Assembly: GCA_022747635.1 (NCBI GenBank)
Contig: JAKTNV010000004.1
Location: 87,236,552-87,300,551 of the forward strand
Length of the DNA: 64,000 bases
Direction: 5' to 3'
Origin: Hetaerina americana
Lineage: Eukaryota > Arthropoda > Insecta > Odonata > Calopterygidae
A model generated the notes under the pieces. The model made no database searches and had not been told where the DNA came from. It saw only the letters and a list, made by a program, of their open reading frames with translations. Position numbers and translations under genes: made by a program. Positions 25,301-36,893 of this stretch are shown piece after piece (the first letter of the stretch is position 1; each line of letters begins with the position of its first letter).

Positions 25301-28300
25301 TGAAAAATGAAGTCACAAATAAAAAAAATTTAAGCTTAAAATTTCTAACAAATTGTACCATCAACTGGCTTCAGCGAGAAGCAAAACCAAACCACAATCA
25401 TCATACCAGGCAATTTTATTTGTATCTCGACGTACAGAGGATGACTCAGCAGCAGTCTTTTCTTCCGTTCTTCTAACCTATCTTGCCTCGACATTTTGCG
25501 ATTGTGTCTTTTCTGTCTATCTCCAATATCCTATTTAAATATAGAGCAAAAATTAATTTCCTTCTTAATTGGGAAGCCATAGACATCAAATCCTTAGAAT
25601 GACATATATCAATTCATTAAAGAGACAAAAATGGTTACAATAAAATCTAGTGAACCTTTCATGATCACAACTAAAGTTATTCTTTAAATTATATGAACTG
25701 CGAATTGCCAAAACTTAAGAATTTTCACCCACCTCAGGAGCTTCCAATTCTGGATCGGAATCTGAATCATCATTATTTTCTAAGTCATTCGACCCAGTGG
25801 CCATAGAATGCTGCAGCCGAACAGCTTCTTCCTCATCCCCACCGACAATTACTGTCATCAACTTATCTGGACAGGGAAAGATTATTACAAATATGCTGGA
25901 GAACTTCCTCTTAAGAATATCTTAATTTTTTAAAAACTAATGCCATTGAAAAAATTAACTTACCGCATGCTTCTCTGTAAGCATCTGCTTGTACATACAA
26001 TATGTAGAGTGGCCTGGGCAATAGATATGCCACTTGATGTTGTTTCCGGACTTTATCTAATGGTAGCCCAAGATAATCTTGAAGGGGTTGGGTAACCTAT
26101 GATGTATGTAGAGGAGTACATTAGTTCTTCTTATTCATATAGATACTTTGAATAGTTATTGTGACCATCCCTGGCATTGATTAATAGATAAAGGTGCACA
26201 CCTCGCAGAGGTGAGCAGCTACATGCCTGTAGGCATAACATATATTTTCAGTGTGCATATGAAAATAAATCTTATTTTCAGAAGCGTACATTTATAATAA
26301 GCCATGGCTTCTTCTATTAATTTTGTGACTATCTGCACAGCATCAAGTATGATGAGCAAAACAAAATCAGTTTCATTCCAGAAAGGACCATGCCTATTTA
26401 CTGGCACAACACTGACAAAGGACAAAAATACTCAAAATATAGGTTTTTATATTGATTTGTCATTGGTATGACATGAATGTGGATTCCACAACTTAATTGG
26501 CAAAAAAGAGGAAGGTTTAGCATGAATACCATTCCTGCTTCTTTCTACTAATATTGTCTACCCTGAACTTTACACAGCTCATTGAAGCATTCTTGAGATT
26601 ACTTGGAGTGCAAACACTGGATATGAAGGAGATGACAATTATGAACAATCCTATTTCTGATATTGCCACCAAAAACAATACTGGCATCCTGAGTTATACC
26701 TTATTAACCATTATGAAGGTAACCACAACATTAAGTCAAACCCTTGGTTTTTCAATATAAAAAATAAAAGAATAAAATTTTTTACCAATTATTCTTTCCT
26801 TGTTGCCCATAACAAAATCAATGAATTCACCATCCTGCAATACTTCTTTACACCTACTTCTGATAAGTAGATAAACCAGTGACCACAGTAATCAACCAAA
26901 AGGTTGTTTGGATAAGTGCTCACGTAGTACTAAACCCTAGTGCAATAATGGCAAACCTATGGCATGAGTGCTCAAAGCAGTATGCTGAGCAATTATATTG
27001 GCACATCAGAGCTGGGAGGGTTCTAGGGGAAGTTCCATGGTGAGATTAAGGGGTCAAAATAGCAAATATGAATAATTGACCCAACTACAGATGGGAGACA
27101 AAGTAGAGTACCATATACATAAATGGCCTCAGAGCAATCCCTTTGACTTCGAGCCTTCAAATATTTCCTGTAACATGCACTTTACTTTCAATCACATCAA
27201 AGCATACTTAACATTTTTCTCATACGCCACACATCTGACATAGCAAGACTAGTAGATTGTCTGCATTTTTCAGAATATGTCCATTGCTTCCATAAAAACA
27301 TTGGAGCGCTTTCATTGAAATTCGTTATTAAAATTTATTTTTCCTTTTAATGTGCGAGTTTCCTTTGGAGATAATTGATCCATTTTTCTCTTAAATCGAG
27401 TAGAATCAACAACATTCATTCCAAATATAACTTTATTCCTCTAAAAAAGGGAATTTTACATCCCAAGAGGAATTTCTAATAAATGCCCGCCAGAGAAAAA
27501 AAGCTATTTTAAAACATGTTAACTTCAGAACAAATAATAGTGAATTCCATTAAAACTTTCATGTTTTTTATTATAAAAACATCATATATACTTCTTAAAG
27601 ACAAAAATAATAGAAACCTCTGCCTCACACGATGAGTTGGCACGTTAGTCAAGAGTATACTCTTATTTCATAAACTTTGATTCTCAATTGACAAAAGGTT
27701 CACCTTTATATTTCAATTATGATATACTATTGCATTCTAAATTCCTTACCTCAAGAATATTGTTAAGGCGAGGAGTTATATTCTCCATCCTCTCTCTTTT
27801 GCTCTGAATTTCTGCAGCAACCTTTTCTTTAGCTTCCTGCAGTTGTTGACATTGATCAGCAAGTTGCTTTCTCTGCAGTAGCTCCCATTCCAAACGTGCT
27901 AACTTTAACTGATGCGGATCAGACTTTGAAATCTCCTACAATAAATAAGAATAAATCAAGCTCGTGATGGGGAAGTAAAAAAAAAAGTTGAACAATTAGG
28001 CGATTATACTAACTGGTCTCGATATGTGCTCTGGGGCTTCCTTGAAAAACTCTTCAACAGGAACAAGGTCAATTTCTTCATCCTTGGATCTATGAATCAG
28101 AAAGTCAACATAAATACCACTTTAAGAGGCATGGAACATAAAAAAGTTCCAAAGTTAAAAAAGTGAAAATCGGCATTAAAACTAACTTACTATTTTCTCA
28201 GTATATACCATTTCATATAAATTCATCTTAAGTATTAAGTTGAATTTTTCCCATTGCAAAACTTTCAGTGAAAAATGGTTAATAATTATTTTTCAAAGTT

Positions 28301-29423
28301 TTCATAACATAAGTATATTGTGAATGTAGAAGTTACTAAGTTTAAACATTTGTATGCATGATACTAATTGAGTAATAGGCAGGAGTAAACTAAAAACGCC
28401 TACAAGCATTAACTAGCTATTTAGAGCAATAACGAGTGAAAGATGTGAGCAATATTATTAATAACCTTAAAATTGTTATTTGCTTCTGATATTGTCAAGG
28501 GATGTGATCAATACTAGAGAGATGGAAAATATAACTAATCTTACTTAAACTCCAAACACTTTGTCACTTCTTTCTTCAGATGCAGCTTTTCATACAGAAG
28601 ATTTTGCAGTTGCAAATGATAGCTATCTACTTGTTGTTTTTCTTTGTTAAGTATATCCCTCGACTTCTTCGTGCGGAATTTCTCTAGGCGATTAAGTTTC
28701 TTTAAAAATACAAACAGTAGGGACGTTGCCGTTCTCTTTTCAGCGATCTCCGCCTGGGCCTGAAGACAAAATAGTACAAAAACATTAAAACCTAATATAC
28801 ATATCACGGATTGTAATAATAAATACGTTTTCCTGAAAATCACAACATTTCATCTGCATTCGTTTGCTAGTTTTTAACAATGCACAAATATCAACGTTGA
28901 CTTTTGGAGAGAACTTGTTTTTTGTTCTGCGTGCCATGGGTTTCTTGGATTATTCCATAATACACAGAATATATAATTTAAGAATGGCATTAACTTACTG
29001 ATGACCGATTCCCCCACTGACCTGTTCGGTATTTTTCTTTTTGAGTTCAGCTACTTCATGCATAGCCTTCCTAATTTCGTCGCAGGTATTTTTAAATAAA
29101 AGAACATCATTTTCTGGGTCCCTAAGGCATGCCTCGTCTTCCTCAAATTCCATTACATTCTGCAACAAAATGAAATATGACAAAAATCTAACAATCGCAA
29201 AACCCTAAGAAAGTAATAACGTAGTCGTAACAAACATTAAGACGTGAATTAGGACAAACAAAATGCAAACATTCACTAAGAAGCATAATCACACCTTATA
29301 AACATCTCCTTCTGGGATTTTGGCTATTGCTAACGTTGAGCTGGCGGGAGCTGTGGTCGTTTTTCGGCGTTTCTTTATCGTCACCTCTCTGACTTCTCTG
29401 TCACTCACACTCTCTTTAACCAT
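13389..29423 (-). CDS. THOC5: THO complex subunit 5 (THOC5), complete, 15 exons
   Basis: THOC5 is a subunit of the nuclear THO/TREX complex, which couples transcription and processing to mRNA export. Minus-strand exons: 29295-29423, 29022-29159, 28545-28759, 28014-28089, 27750-27935, 25964-26096, 25733-25866, 25407-25530, 25187-25292, 24783-24999, 24019-24145, 21358-21549, 15146-15261, 13590-13762, 13389-13455. They sum to 2133 nt (710 residues plus TAA; human THOC5 is 683), and every junction is GT-AG and in frame. Visible blocks, in family order: basic N-terminus (KKRRK), [19 protein letters not shown] (~54-72), coiled-coil segment with [12 protein letters not shown] and [17 protein letters not shown] (~135-170), [19 protein letters not shown] (~274-292), an acidic stretch with [12 protein letters not shown] (~325-338), [14 protein letters not shown] (~385-398), [53 protein letters not shown] and C-terminal [15 protein letters not shown]. 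Start context AACCATGG is good. No breaks seen. Confidence 0.96.
13763..15145. other. THOC5 intron 13, no element recognised
   Basis: AT-rich intron. At 14205-14262 short A-rich units (AAAAAATGAGCAACT and CATGAAAAAATG) are each repeated. Open frames at 14019-14225, 14684-14893 and 14895-15140 show no family likeness. Confidence 0.45.
15800..16620 (+). mobile_element. piggyBac-family transposase remnant in THOC5 intron 12
   Basis: Three-frame reading on the plus strand gives a piggyBac transposase C-terminal half in the right order: [18 protein letters not shown] at about 15819, [17 protein letters not shown] at about 15977 (catalytic-type Asp in VDN retained), [17 protein letters not shown] near 16152-16200, a [14 protein letters not shown] type block near 16303-16340, and a cysteine-rich tail [11 protein letters not shown]...[18 protein letters not shown] at about 16450-16560. 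Several frameshifts and stops make it inactive. The N-terminal half and the TTAA-flanked ends were not found. Confidence 0.75.
17505..18490 (-). mobile_element. Decayed mariner element in THOC5 intron 12
   Basis: The minus-strand reading gives mariner transposase pieces: [14 protein letters not shown] at about 18235-18195, [20 protein letters not shown] at about 18048-17990, [15 protein letters not shown] near 17955-17910, and [10 protein letters not shown] near 17835 (second catalytic Asp replaced by Gly). Stops and frameshifts separate them. It resembles the copy at 10560-11230 in style. Terminal repeats are not clear. Confidence 0.7.
18683..19435 (+). mobile_element. 753-bp internally deleted mariner derivative, copy A
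   Basis: Perfect-looking terminal inverted repeats (CGAGGGTCATCCGGAAAGTA and its reverse complement, at least 30 bp) are flanked by TA at 18681-18682 and 19436-19437, the mariner target duplication. The interior joins the transposase N-terminal DNA-binding half directly to its extreme C-terminus, so the catalytic DDD domain is missing. Copy B at 35844-36596 has the same length and is almost identical, in the opposite orientation. Lies in THOC5 intron 12. Confidence 0.92.
18844..19242 (+). pseudogene. Truncated mariner transposase, N-terminal HTH half only (copy A)
   Basis: 132 codons from ATG ([10 protein letters not shown]) to a stop soon after the deletion junction. Features: mariner-type first helix-turn-helix with [18 protein letters not shown] (residues ~36-55), the linker [10 protein letters not shown] (~66-75), and the second HTH with [20 protein letters not shown] (~95-114). 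The remaining C-terminal piece follows in the next frame to the stop at 19334-19336: [16 protein letters not shown], then [15 protein letters not shown]. With no DDD residues it cannot cut DNA; it could at most bind terminal repeats, which is inference. Confidence 0.85.
19505..20836 (+). mobile_element. mariner element with unusually long (about 150-bp) terminal inverted repeats
   Basis: Left repeat 19505-19654 and right repeat 20686-20836 are nearly perfect inverted copies (one T-run length difference and about one substitution). TA lies at 19503-19504 and 20837-20838. The interior encodes a D,D34D mariner transposase. It sits only 68 bp from the neighbouring mariner derivative, in THOC5 intron 12. 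Confidence 0.92.
19710..20847 (+). pseudogene. mariner transposase (D,D34D), frameshifted, C-terminus replaced by the inverted repeat
   Basis: Starts at [15 protein letters not shown]. It has the HTH half, linker [11 protein letters not shown], second HTH, first catalytic Asp in [12 protein letters not shown] (about 20165-20205), second in HHDNAPSH (about 20461) and third in [14 protein letters not shown] (about 20548), with 34 residues between the last two. A frameshift at about 20210-20235, between YDTQIQTS and [15 protein letters not shown], breaks the protein. After DIPKT the reading runs into the right terminal repeat, so the usual mariner C-terminal tail (WKKR...GDYFEG type) is missing. 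Apart from those two defects it is well preserved, suggesting fairly recent loss. Confidence 0.88.
20839..21357. other. End of THOC5 intron 12, nothing recognised
   Basis: AT-rich intronic DNA. A small hairpin AGGGTCA-CAGA-TGACCCT lies near 21046-21062. No coding signal. Confidence 0.4.
21550..24018. other. THOC5 intron 11, no element recognised
   Basis: About 2.5 kb of AT-rich intron. Short open frames at 22290-22496, 22578-22775 and 22768-22971 have no family likeness. I see no terminal repeats or B boxes. Confidence 0.45.
26097..27749. other. THOC5 intron 5, no element recognised
   Basis: AT-rich intron of about 1.65 kb with no recognisable repeat or coding likeness. Confidence 0.45.
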
Positions 29424-32400
29424 GGTTAATGCTGTATCTTTTCTTCGAATTTTAAAACCGAATTTAACTGAATAATGGCACTTTACATTTCATCAGACTT
29501 GCCCACGAACGCCAGCAACAACAATAACCGGCAACTGCAATTAATCGAATAGCAGAAATCGAATTTCATACGACTTGATATCTCGATATATAGTAGAAGA
29601 CTATCGTAGGTATGTTTGGCGCGTACTTGGAAATTAAAGGAAAGTAAGGAAGACGGCATATGTCTGTGATGACCCCATGTTTAAGACATGAGACATCACA
29701 GAATGCATTTGGGAAGGAGAGTCAGCTCAATGTGGATCATAAGTCACTTTATCTATCTAAAATGAGAGGCAGCAGTTTCACCCGGGTTGAGAAGGTTTTG
29801 TTATTTCATCCGTATCATTTCAATTTTGGTTGTTGGGCAATCGTACAATCTTTGATTCGTCCACATTACCTTACCCTTGAGAGAGGTGAAAATTTATTAA
29901 GAACCAGAAAAAATATATAAATCCATGTGAGTCCTCCTAGAGTAAGACCTTATTCTTTGTTTCATAATTATGCAAAATACATTCTATCTACATCATCTCG
30001 GGATGTCGGTCGCCTGGAAGTCACGTGTACCTGCTCCCAAATAGATGAGGGAGGAGGGATTCACCGTTTCGTTATGATGCGTCATTTTTGGAAGAGGGAG
30101 AGGGGTTTGGAGAGATGGAGTGTGCATATATACAATCGCAGAGGGCAATTTATGGACGACGCTGTTTTGAGTCACTCCAGCTCATGAGGCCGCCGTCTAC
30201 AGGTCGCCTACATAATGTCAATTAGCGACGTTGAGGGGCGGCATAAGGACTTTACCTAACCTTCGAAGGTTAAATACTTTTTCTTCTTGTAGCCCTTTCC
30301 CAAAGGTTAGAGGATCCCATGCCAAGGGATACTGCTGCTGCGCGACGCTGGCATTTGTAAGTGTTTAGATGGGTATGGAACCGCTTGCGGTTCCTTTTTC
30401 GTCAACGGAGAGGATTGGAGAAATTACGAAGTATTTACTTTTTCCATAAAAATCCTTTTTCGGATCATTGAGTCACTATTCATAGTTTCTTAGTAAAATG
30501 GATGGGTGTCGAGGACGAAGGGATCGGGTTCGGGACTTAAGAGGTGATATCCTTCGGCATTTCACTCAAGCAGCTTGCGGCGAGGTTTTGTTGTCAGTTT
30601 TCATTAGCAAGTGTTTTTACTTTGCAACTGGTTGCCGTGAAGGTCTAGTATTTTAGGCCGTTCATAAGGAATAGTTTGACCAATATTTTCATTGTTTCTC
30701 GATGAGTTTTTGAGTTTCCTTCTATGACCATAAGTTTTAAGACTTTTACCTAGAAAATATAAAATTTTATGTTCCAAAAATATATAAATCCGGAATGAGT
30801 CGGACTTTTTGGAAGGCTTTCAAATTATTTTTTCTGAGTAATTTTTTTGATTTTTATATAATTAATATGTTTCGTTTTTCACATACCATTTTTTATTGTA
30901 TTGTAACGCCTTTTCAATTAGGATCGGAAGAATTTCTTTTGATGAACGTTTTCCAGTTTTTTGAATATTTTTAAACCCTACCTTAGTATATCTCATTTCA
31001 TTCGTGGTTAATCCATTTCTATGGCATATCGTTCATTTTCACTAAGAAAAAGTCGCCAATTTATTGCATACCAGGTGAAGCACGAATGGCGAAAATATTT
31101 TGAGAGTTATAGTCTCAATCCTCTGAACGTACTTTAAAATTGTTGAACTTAATTTCTTTACATATTTTTTCAAATTCATCTACTGCAACCAAATGCGAAC
31201 TAAAGAGATGCTAATTCATTTGAAACCTGATTCTAACTTATGGCTGAAAGCTTTTTTTCCAGTAAAGCTGATCGCTGCAAAACTAATTGCTACATCCATT
31301 AGACTGTATGTATACTTAGGCCAACTCGGAAAGCAAATTAAATTAAAAAATAGTTTTTCATATTACGTTTACTGAGGCAAATGCGGAGTAGTAAAAAATT
31401 GGTCGATGTTTATTTGCCGTGGGCCAGGGCATAGAGGATGACGTCGGCTCCCTTGGGCATTCTAATAGTGAAGTGTTTAAAAAAGCCTTAGGGGGTTGGC
31501 TTGGGTTAGTCCTGTGCCAATCTTTGTTCAGCAGGTGGACCACCGGAGGCTAGAATGAAAGGGGAGTGGGTCAGTGAGAGGTCGGGAGGCGAGGAAACTA
31601 GAAGTAATTCCGTTGTTTCTTAGCCCCAAGGGTACCTTCAAGGAAAGATGTTGGATATTTTTCTCTGAGTTGGAAGTTTTTTCGAATAAAATTTGTAATT
31701 ATTTGACTATTGAAAGCACAAAGATGATATATGAGTTGTTAGTACGAGGGATGCTGAAGCACGCTAACTCCCGCCAACTATCTCGGTCATGACTCAATTC
31801 TCGTTACTCTTTATTGCCCTCGCTTCAACTACACCCATCCTCTTTCCTCTGCTCATGTCTGTATGATTGGAGTGGTCCGAGGTCCAAGAGGCAAAAGCGA
31901 CCCCTAGCGGTGCCGAACTGCGACGAGGGGCCAGCAGCATTCTCAAGATAATTTTAGGCAAAAACAATGACGAAATTAATATTGTAAATAACTTTACTTG
32001 CAGGTATGATGTGAGTTAAGTTTCAATCATGGCTTCCGATTTTCGCCCAATCACCCTTCCATAATCGAAGGCCATAAGAACTAAGTTTTGAAGAACCAGC
32101 ACCATCGGAGGGCGTCCACTTTGCGACACTGGCAATCGGGCACGTGACGTCGAGTCTATAATCGCTGCATGCACCACTTGACCGCCATCAGAACCCTGTG
32201 AGCTCAATCGATGCATTGAATTTGAGTGTGGCGAGTAAGCACATGCAAAGGAGGCTTGATCTCTAAATGTTATTTTTACCAAACACTACTTGAGTTGTGA
32301 GTTTTTAAATTACGAATACAATGAGTCCTCGGGAACTTGATAGGGAATATCCATGTGGTGCTCTGTCTGAAGTGAAATGGTTGTTAATGAGAAGAGGTCC

Positions 32401-32979
32401 GTGGGGGAACGTCAAAATTATTCTCGCTCGGGGAATGAAAAAAAGTCTTCTGACCGCACGTGTCAATAGCCTTCAAATTCTCCGCGAGTGTCTTGGTTTA
32501 CGTTAGGGAAGGATTCTCAAGAGTGACGCTTGAGTAGCTCGTAGGTTGGTCCTTGAGACGCCGACGCTTGATCTCCGTGCAAGGACGATTCCCTTCCGAT
32601 CTCATCGAGCCCACGAATTGGTGGTTTCACTTCCGAAGGGCTTCCGTCCTCGGTCAACAGCTGACATGGGACGCCCGGGAATGGCATGGAATGGCGTTTT
32701 AGAGTGTGTGTTTTGGTTGCCCTCAGCCAGTTCAGCGAACGGAAGCGCTTCTTCGTCTTCTCGGGAATGTGCCCTCATCACCTCACGAACCCCTCCTCCC
32801 CCTGTTTGGTGGGCTAATGGATCCCGCGCTGTTGTCGCCCCGCCAACAAGTGAGATCACTTGCCCGAGGGTATATATGAGCGTATTTTCAAAACTCTTAA
32901 CCTTGATATCGGAATTAGAGGCCAACTTTTTATATTCAAGCACAGCTAAGTACCTTTATTCCATTCCTTATTGAATATA
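29424..32979. other. Upstream of THOC5, unassigned DNA with patches of higher GC
   Basis: The first ~200 bp should hold the THOC5 5' UTR and promoter; no TATA box stands out. Higher-GC patches lie at about 29990-30250, 31400-31560, 31860-31930 and 32560-32860. The 142-codon frame at 32546-32974 and the opposite 113-codon frame share the last patch, show no family likeness and are probably chance. No neighbouring gene could be assigned. Confidence 0.4.
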
Positions 32980-33060
32980 GGAGGTCGAGATGGTGCAGTG
33001 GCTATCGTACTTGCCTCCCACCGAGAGGGCCCTGGTTCAAATTCCTACGGTGCAGCAATT
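32980..33060 (+). mobile_element. tRNA-derived SINE head only (SINE copy 5)
   Basis: The A box region GATGGTGCAGTGGCTATCG and B box GGTTCAAATTCC match the head of the SINE family at 4131-4445 and 44812-45120. The body and tail are absent after about 33060, where an AT-rich stretch starts. Confidence 0.65.
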
Positions 33061-35843
33061 GCATAAAAAATAATGTTTCAAATGAAAATCTTTTGATGAG
33101 TTATGAAATTCATTTTATTTCAAACATTTTATTATTTATTTGATTTTCAGTGATGTAGCTAGTATTACTGTGTCAAAGAAATAGAATCTGTGACACCTGC
33201 TAAATAGTTAAAGTTATGATACATCTTATATTCTCACAAAGTTCCATAACATGAATTTAATTTTCTAAAGAGAAATTTGAAGAAAGGTTTTTGGGGCATA
33301 AAATATAGATATTATATTTTATAAAATATATTGGGAATAAAAAATATAAAGGGAATAAAACAATCGTATATGCTTCTAGACAGCTTAAAGTACCTATCAC
33401 TGCCGAAAAAATGAAAAAAGATTTTATCTGTTTCTTTTGTGTGAATAATAACAAAACAGAATTTCATACTCATGTAGAAGTATGAATATTTGATATTAAA
33501 ATAATGTCAGCGCATGTACGTAATCAACGAGTGCACTAAATTTTCTGGTATTATTTACGCGCGTTAAAATCAAAGGGTTGAATGATGGAGCAATGTCCTG
33601 CTGACCCGGGTGACGAGGTACAGCTGAAAAGCATAAAAGGTATGACATTTATGGTAAATAAAATAAAGGAAACAGATCACATAGGATGTGGCTTGAATGA
33701 ATACGGAAGGGTCAAAACTGAAAAATGACGTAATTTGATCCATGGCCATGTGAAGAGAATATTCATTTAGAAAGCGTTGAATTAGTTTTAGTTTATCCAC
33801 CCTGTATGAAAGTATTGCACTAAGAAATAGCTCAGATGAGCACCTCGATGCGCTCCTTCAAAATACAAGTATTTCTGCCGGTGAAAGAACGGGAGCCTTA
33901 CGATTTTCCGTTTCGAAGATACCGCCGGGCGATACTGCGCCACTGAATGACCCGCGATCCGCGGCGGGAGACCGCATTAATTTCCCTGCAAAACCTAAAC
34001 CCTTTGGGCTCCTTTTTAACCCTTTATCCGAATTGCAAGAAAGAAAAATTGTGGTTCATGAGAAAGGAAATCGGCAATTTCCACGAGGAAAAGGGTAGTT
34101 GAAGGTCAGGGCTGGGGGAATCCGCGGACTTGGAGGTCATTCAAGGTTACCTCAAGATAGGAGAAGGACATTGTGGAGAATCAACTCAGACGAAGGATTG
34201 ATCTAATACAACATGACTAGGGTAAATAGATGAATATAGAGAATTCAATAATAGTCTCAAAACCTAAGGAAAAAACTCCTCAATTAGGGAACGAAGGAGT
34301 GAGAAAGAGAGCTCGTTTGGGTGGTAATTAAAACAGCAGTTTTTCATAACCTTTCAAAATTCAAGCATCGAGAGATAAATACTTCTTTCCTCCAATTAAT
34401 GTGCATGGAGTTGGCTTCCGATCTACGGCGTGTTGCCTACTTTGAGCGGAGACGCTCGCGCGGCGGGGGTACGGGCGAAAGAGAAAGTTGATTCTTTCCG
34501 CTGGCTTCTCTCACGGTTGCATTTAAGCACCAATTAAACGTTTACATAATGGTCATAATCTTTATGCAAGTTGGTAAAACTAGTGAGAGTAAACAAGACC
34601 AACAACAGTAAAGAGTTTTTACGCGTTTTCAAAAGTTGTATGCTTCATTGTGATCCTGCTGCGAATGGCTCATGAATTCTGCAGTTGTTATGGTAATAAA
34701 AATCGAGAAGTACACTTTTTATCCTTACCTTTACTTCGGCCTAATTCCCCATCATAACGTTTGAGTAATTTTACTTAGAAAAACCTAGAAAAAACTGGCA
34801 AAAACGCATGTACTATCACACCACATGCATCTTGTTGGTACAATATTGCAATCAGTGGCGTTTATTCTCACCATAAAGTCTCTCTTTGTTTGTTTCATGA
34901 CTATACGCGTATCACAGGGTCCCATGACTTAACTTTCTCAATATGGACCCCAGAAATTCATTTCAAAGACGGGCGTCGTCCGAACGATGAGCAAATGCCA
35001 TTTATGCTACCTCCCACGAATCAATTAGGAAGCATGTATGTTTTGGAGTTTCGATATCGCTGGGACTAGCACTCGCCAAAGCTGCAGCGCAGATAACATA
35101 AGCGCGTAGGAGGGCGGGGGCAGAGAAGCATTGAACTTGAAAGTGACATGACTAAGAATAAGCACGGAGTAGGTGTCGAAAAAAAGGTGTACCAGTGGTT
35201 TGCGGCAGCATTATAAGAATTTTTCCTCCTCTGAAAGGCTGCAATTTCCAGTGCTATATATTTAAACTATTTTAAAATTTCGCTAATTATTATTTGGAAA
35301 TAATTTAAGGTTTTACGGCAGATGGGTTGTATGAGAGTTTAAGAGCAACGGCTTTGGTGGTCATGCTTAGGTAGAGTCATCATTTGGCTCTATAAGGATC
35401 TACTAACATAGCGTTATCTCTCTAAAGGAAAGGGGAGGATAAGTCGAACGAATCACTGGCACTTTCAAATTCACACACCGAATAATAACCGTGTAAGACG
35501 ATTGATTATGTGTGCAGTAAGGCGTATCTCTCAGGCACCCTTATGAAAATCAACCTAAAAAATTATCACGAGACTTAATATTCGAGTCTTGACTATTTGT
35601 TCTCATGGCGGTGTATTATTTAAGTATCACGAAACAAACTTTGATTGTGACCAGTTCAAATATTATCAGGTGGATCTCTAACAATTTTTCATCGTAATTC
35701 CTTTGTATTCACCAACTATTCATCGATCTACCTCATCTTACTATACCTCAACTGCCATAAAAATATTAAACTTTATATATCATTTATTTAAGAACACCGC
35801 ATTTACCTAAAATTAAATTTTTGGACTGAGGTTCCAACACGTA
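33061..35843. other. Intergenic DNA, no recognised gene
   Basis: Mostly AT-rich, with GC-richer patches around 33890-33990 and 34430-34500. Open frames at 33257-33454 and 33570-33800 have no recognisable likeness. Confidence 0.4.
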
Positions 35844-36596
35844 CGAGGGTCATCCGGAAAGTAGTACCCGTTCGTGAAATAAAAAGACAAAAGTAAATAT
35901 TAACAAACATAAAAAATTTTATTTGAAAGAGGATACTTTAAACTACTTCTCAACATAATCTCCAAGCAAATTAAGGCATTTGTCATAACGTGTGACAAGT
36001 TTCTGTATTCCTGCTGCATAGTCCTTCGCCGCCAGCTCATTGAGATACGCGAGGGACCCATCTTGCACAAATTTTTGCATAATGCAGATGGTGTTTAACA
36101 ATTTCATGAACAATTGTTCGAGAAACATTGGGAAAATGCTCACAGATGTCATCAATTGTGACGCGCCGATCGTTCCTCACGAATTCGTCAACTGAGCTCA
36201 CCAGTTGGTCTGTAATGACAGACGGTCTCCCCGAACGCTCATCGTCGTGTGTGTTCCCCCTCCCCATGTTGAAGTTGCGACACCACCGCCGAACAGACGA
36301 CTCGTCCATTACATTGTCTCCATACACCTCCTTTAATTGGCGATGAATATCACATGGGCGAACGTTTCTTGCATTGAGGAATTTAATCACTGCCCTCACT
36401 TCACAACTGGCGGCGTTCTCAATTTTTTTAAACATTGTAAACAATCACAGAAACAACACAGGCAATGCTAGCGTCACGTAACTTGGCTCAGAGAAGGCAG
36501 ACAAGCCACTGAAGCTATCTGACCTCGTCCAGCGGCTACTCGCGTCGTCAGCACTTCATGCGGCACGAACGGGTACTACTTTCCGGATGACCCTCG
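35844..36596 (-). mobile_element. 753-bp internally deleted mariner derivative, copy B
   Basis: Same terminal repeats, same length and same internal deletion as copy A at 18683-19435, on the opposite strand. TA lies at 35842-35843 and 36597-36598. I noticed only a few differences (for example one G/A in the 5' region and a small change in the 3' T-rich part), and both encoded fragments translate identically in the two copies. Confidence 0.92.
36037..36435 (-). pseudogene. Truncated mariner transposase, N-terminal HTH half only (copy B)
   Basis: Translates identically to the copy A fragment at 18844-19242: both helix-turn-helix regions and the DDERSGRPS linker, then a stop just after the deletion junction. 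The C-terminal GDYVEK piece follows in another frame, ending at 35943. The catalytic domain is absent. Confidence 0.85.
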
Positions 36597-36893
36597 TATA
36601 TTGTGACGTAGAATCGGACATATATTCTACATGGCTCCCAACGGTTTAAGGTGAGGGTAGCCAACAACACTGAGGGAGCAAAATATAGAATATATACAAA
36701 ATTAAATTACCTGAAAAAGTTCGTCGCGCAGCCGATCGCATGTAATGTCACTCCTTTTCTTCCCTAAATAACCAGATCATCGGTATATAATTAATCAGTC
36801 GCGTTCTGTTTCGTCAGGTTCAATGCAAAATTGAACGTGTATCCTATTAAACTTATGTAACTTAACTTTCTTATTATAGGCCGTAGAAATATG

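Noticed and set aside
32546..32974. 142-codon open frame, with a 113-codon frame on the other strand
   Set aside because: It lies in a GC-richer patch where stops are rare, has no recognisable motif, and both strands are open together, which is typical of chance.
35844..36596. Segmental duplication as the source of the mariner twin
   Set aside because: The match stops at the TA target sites and the flanks differ, which fits two separate transposition events.
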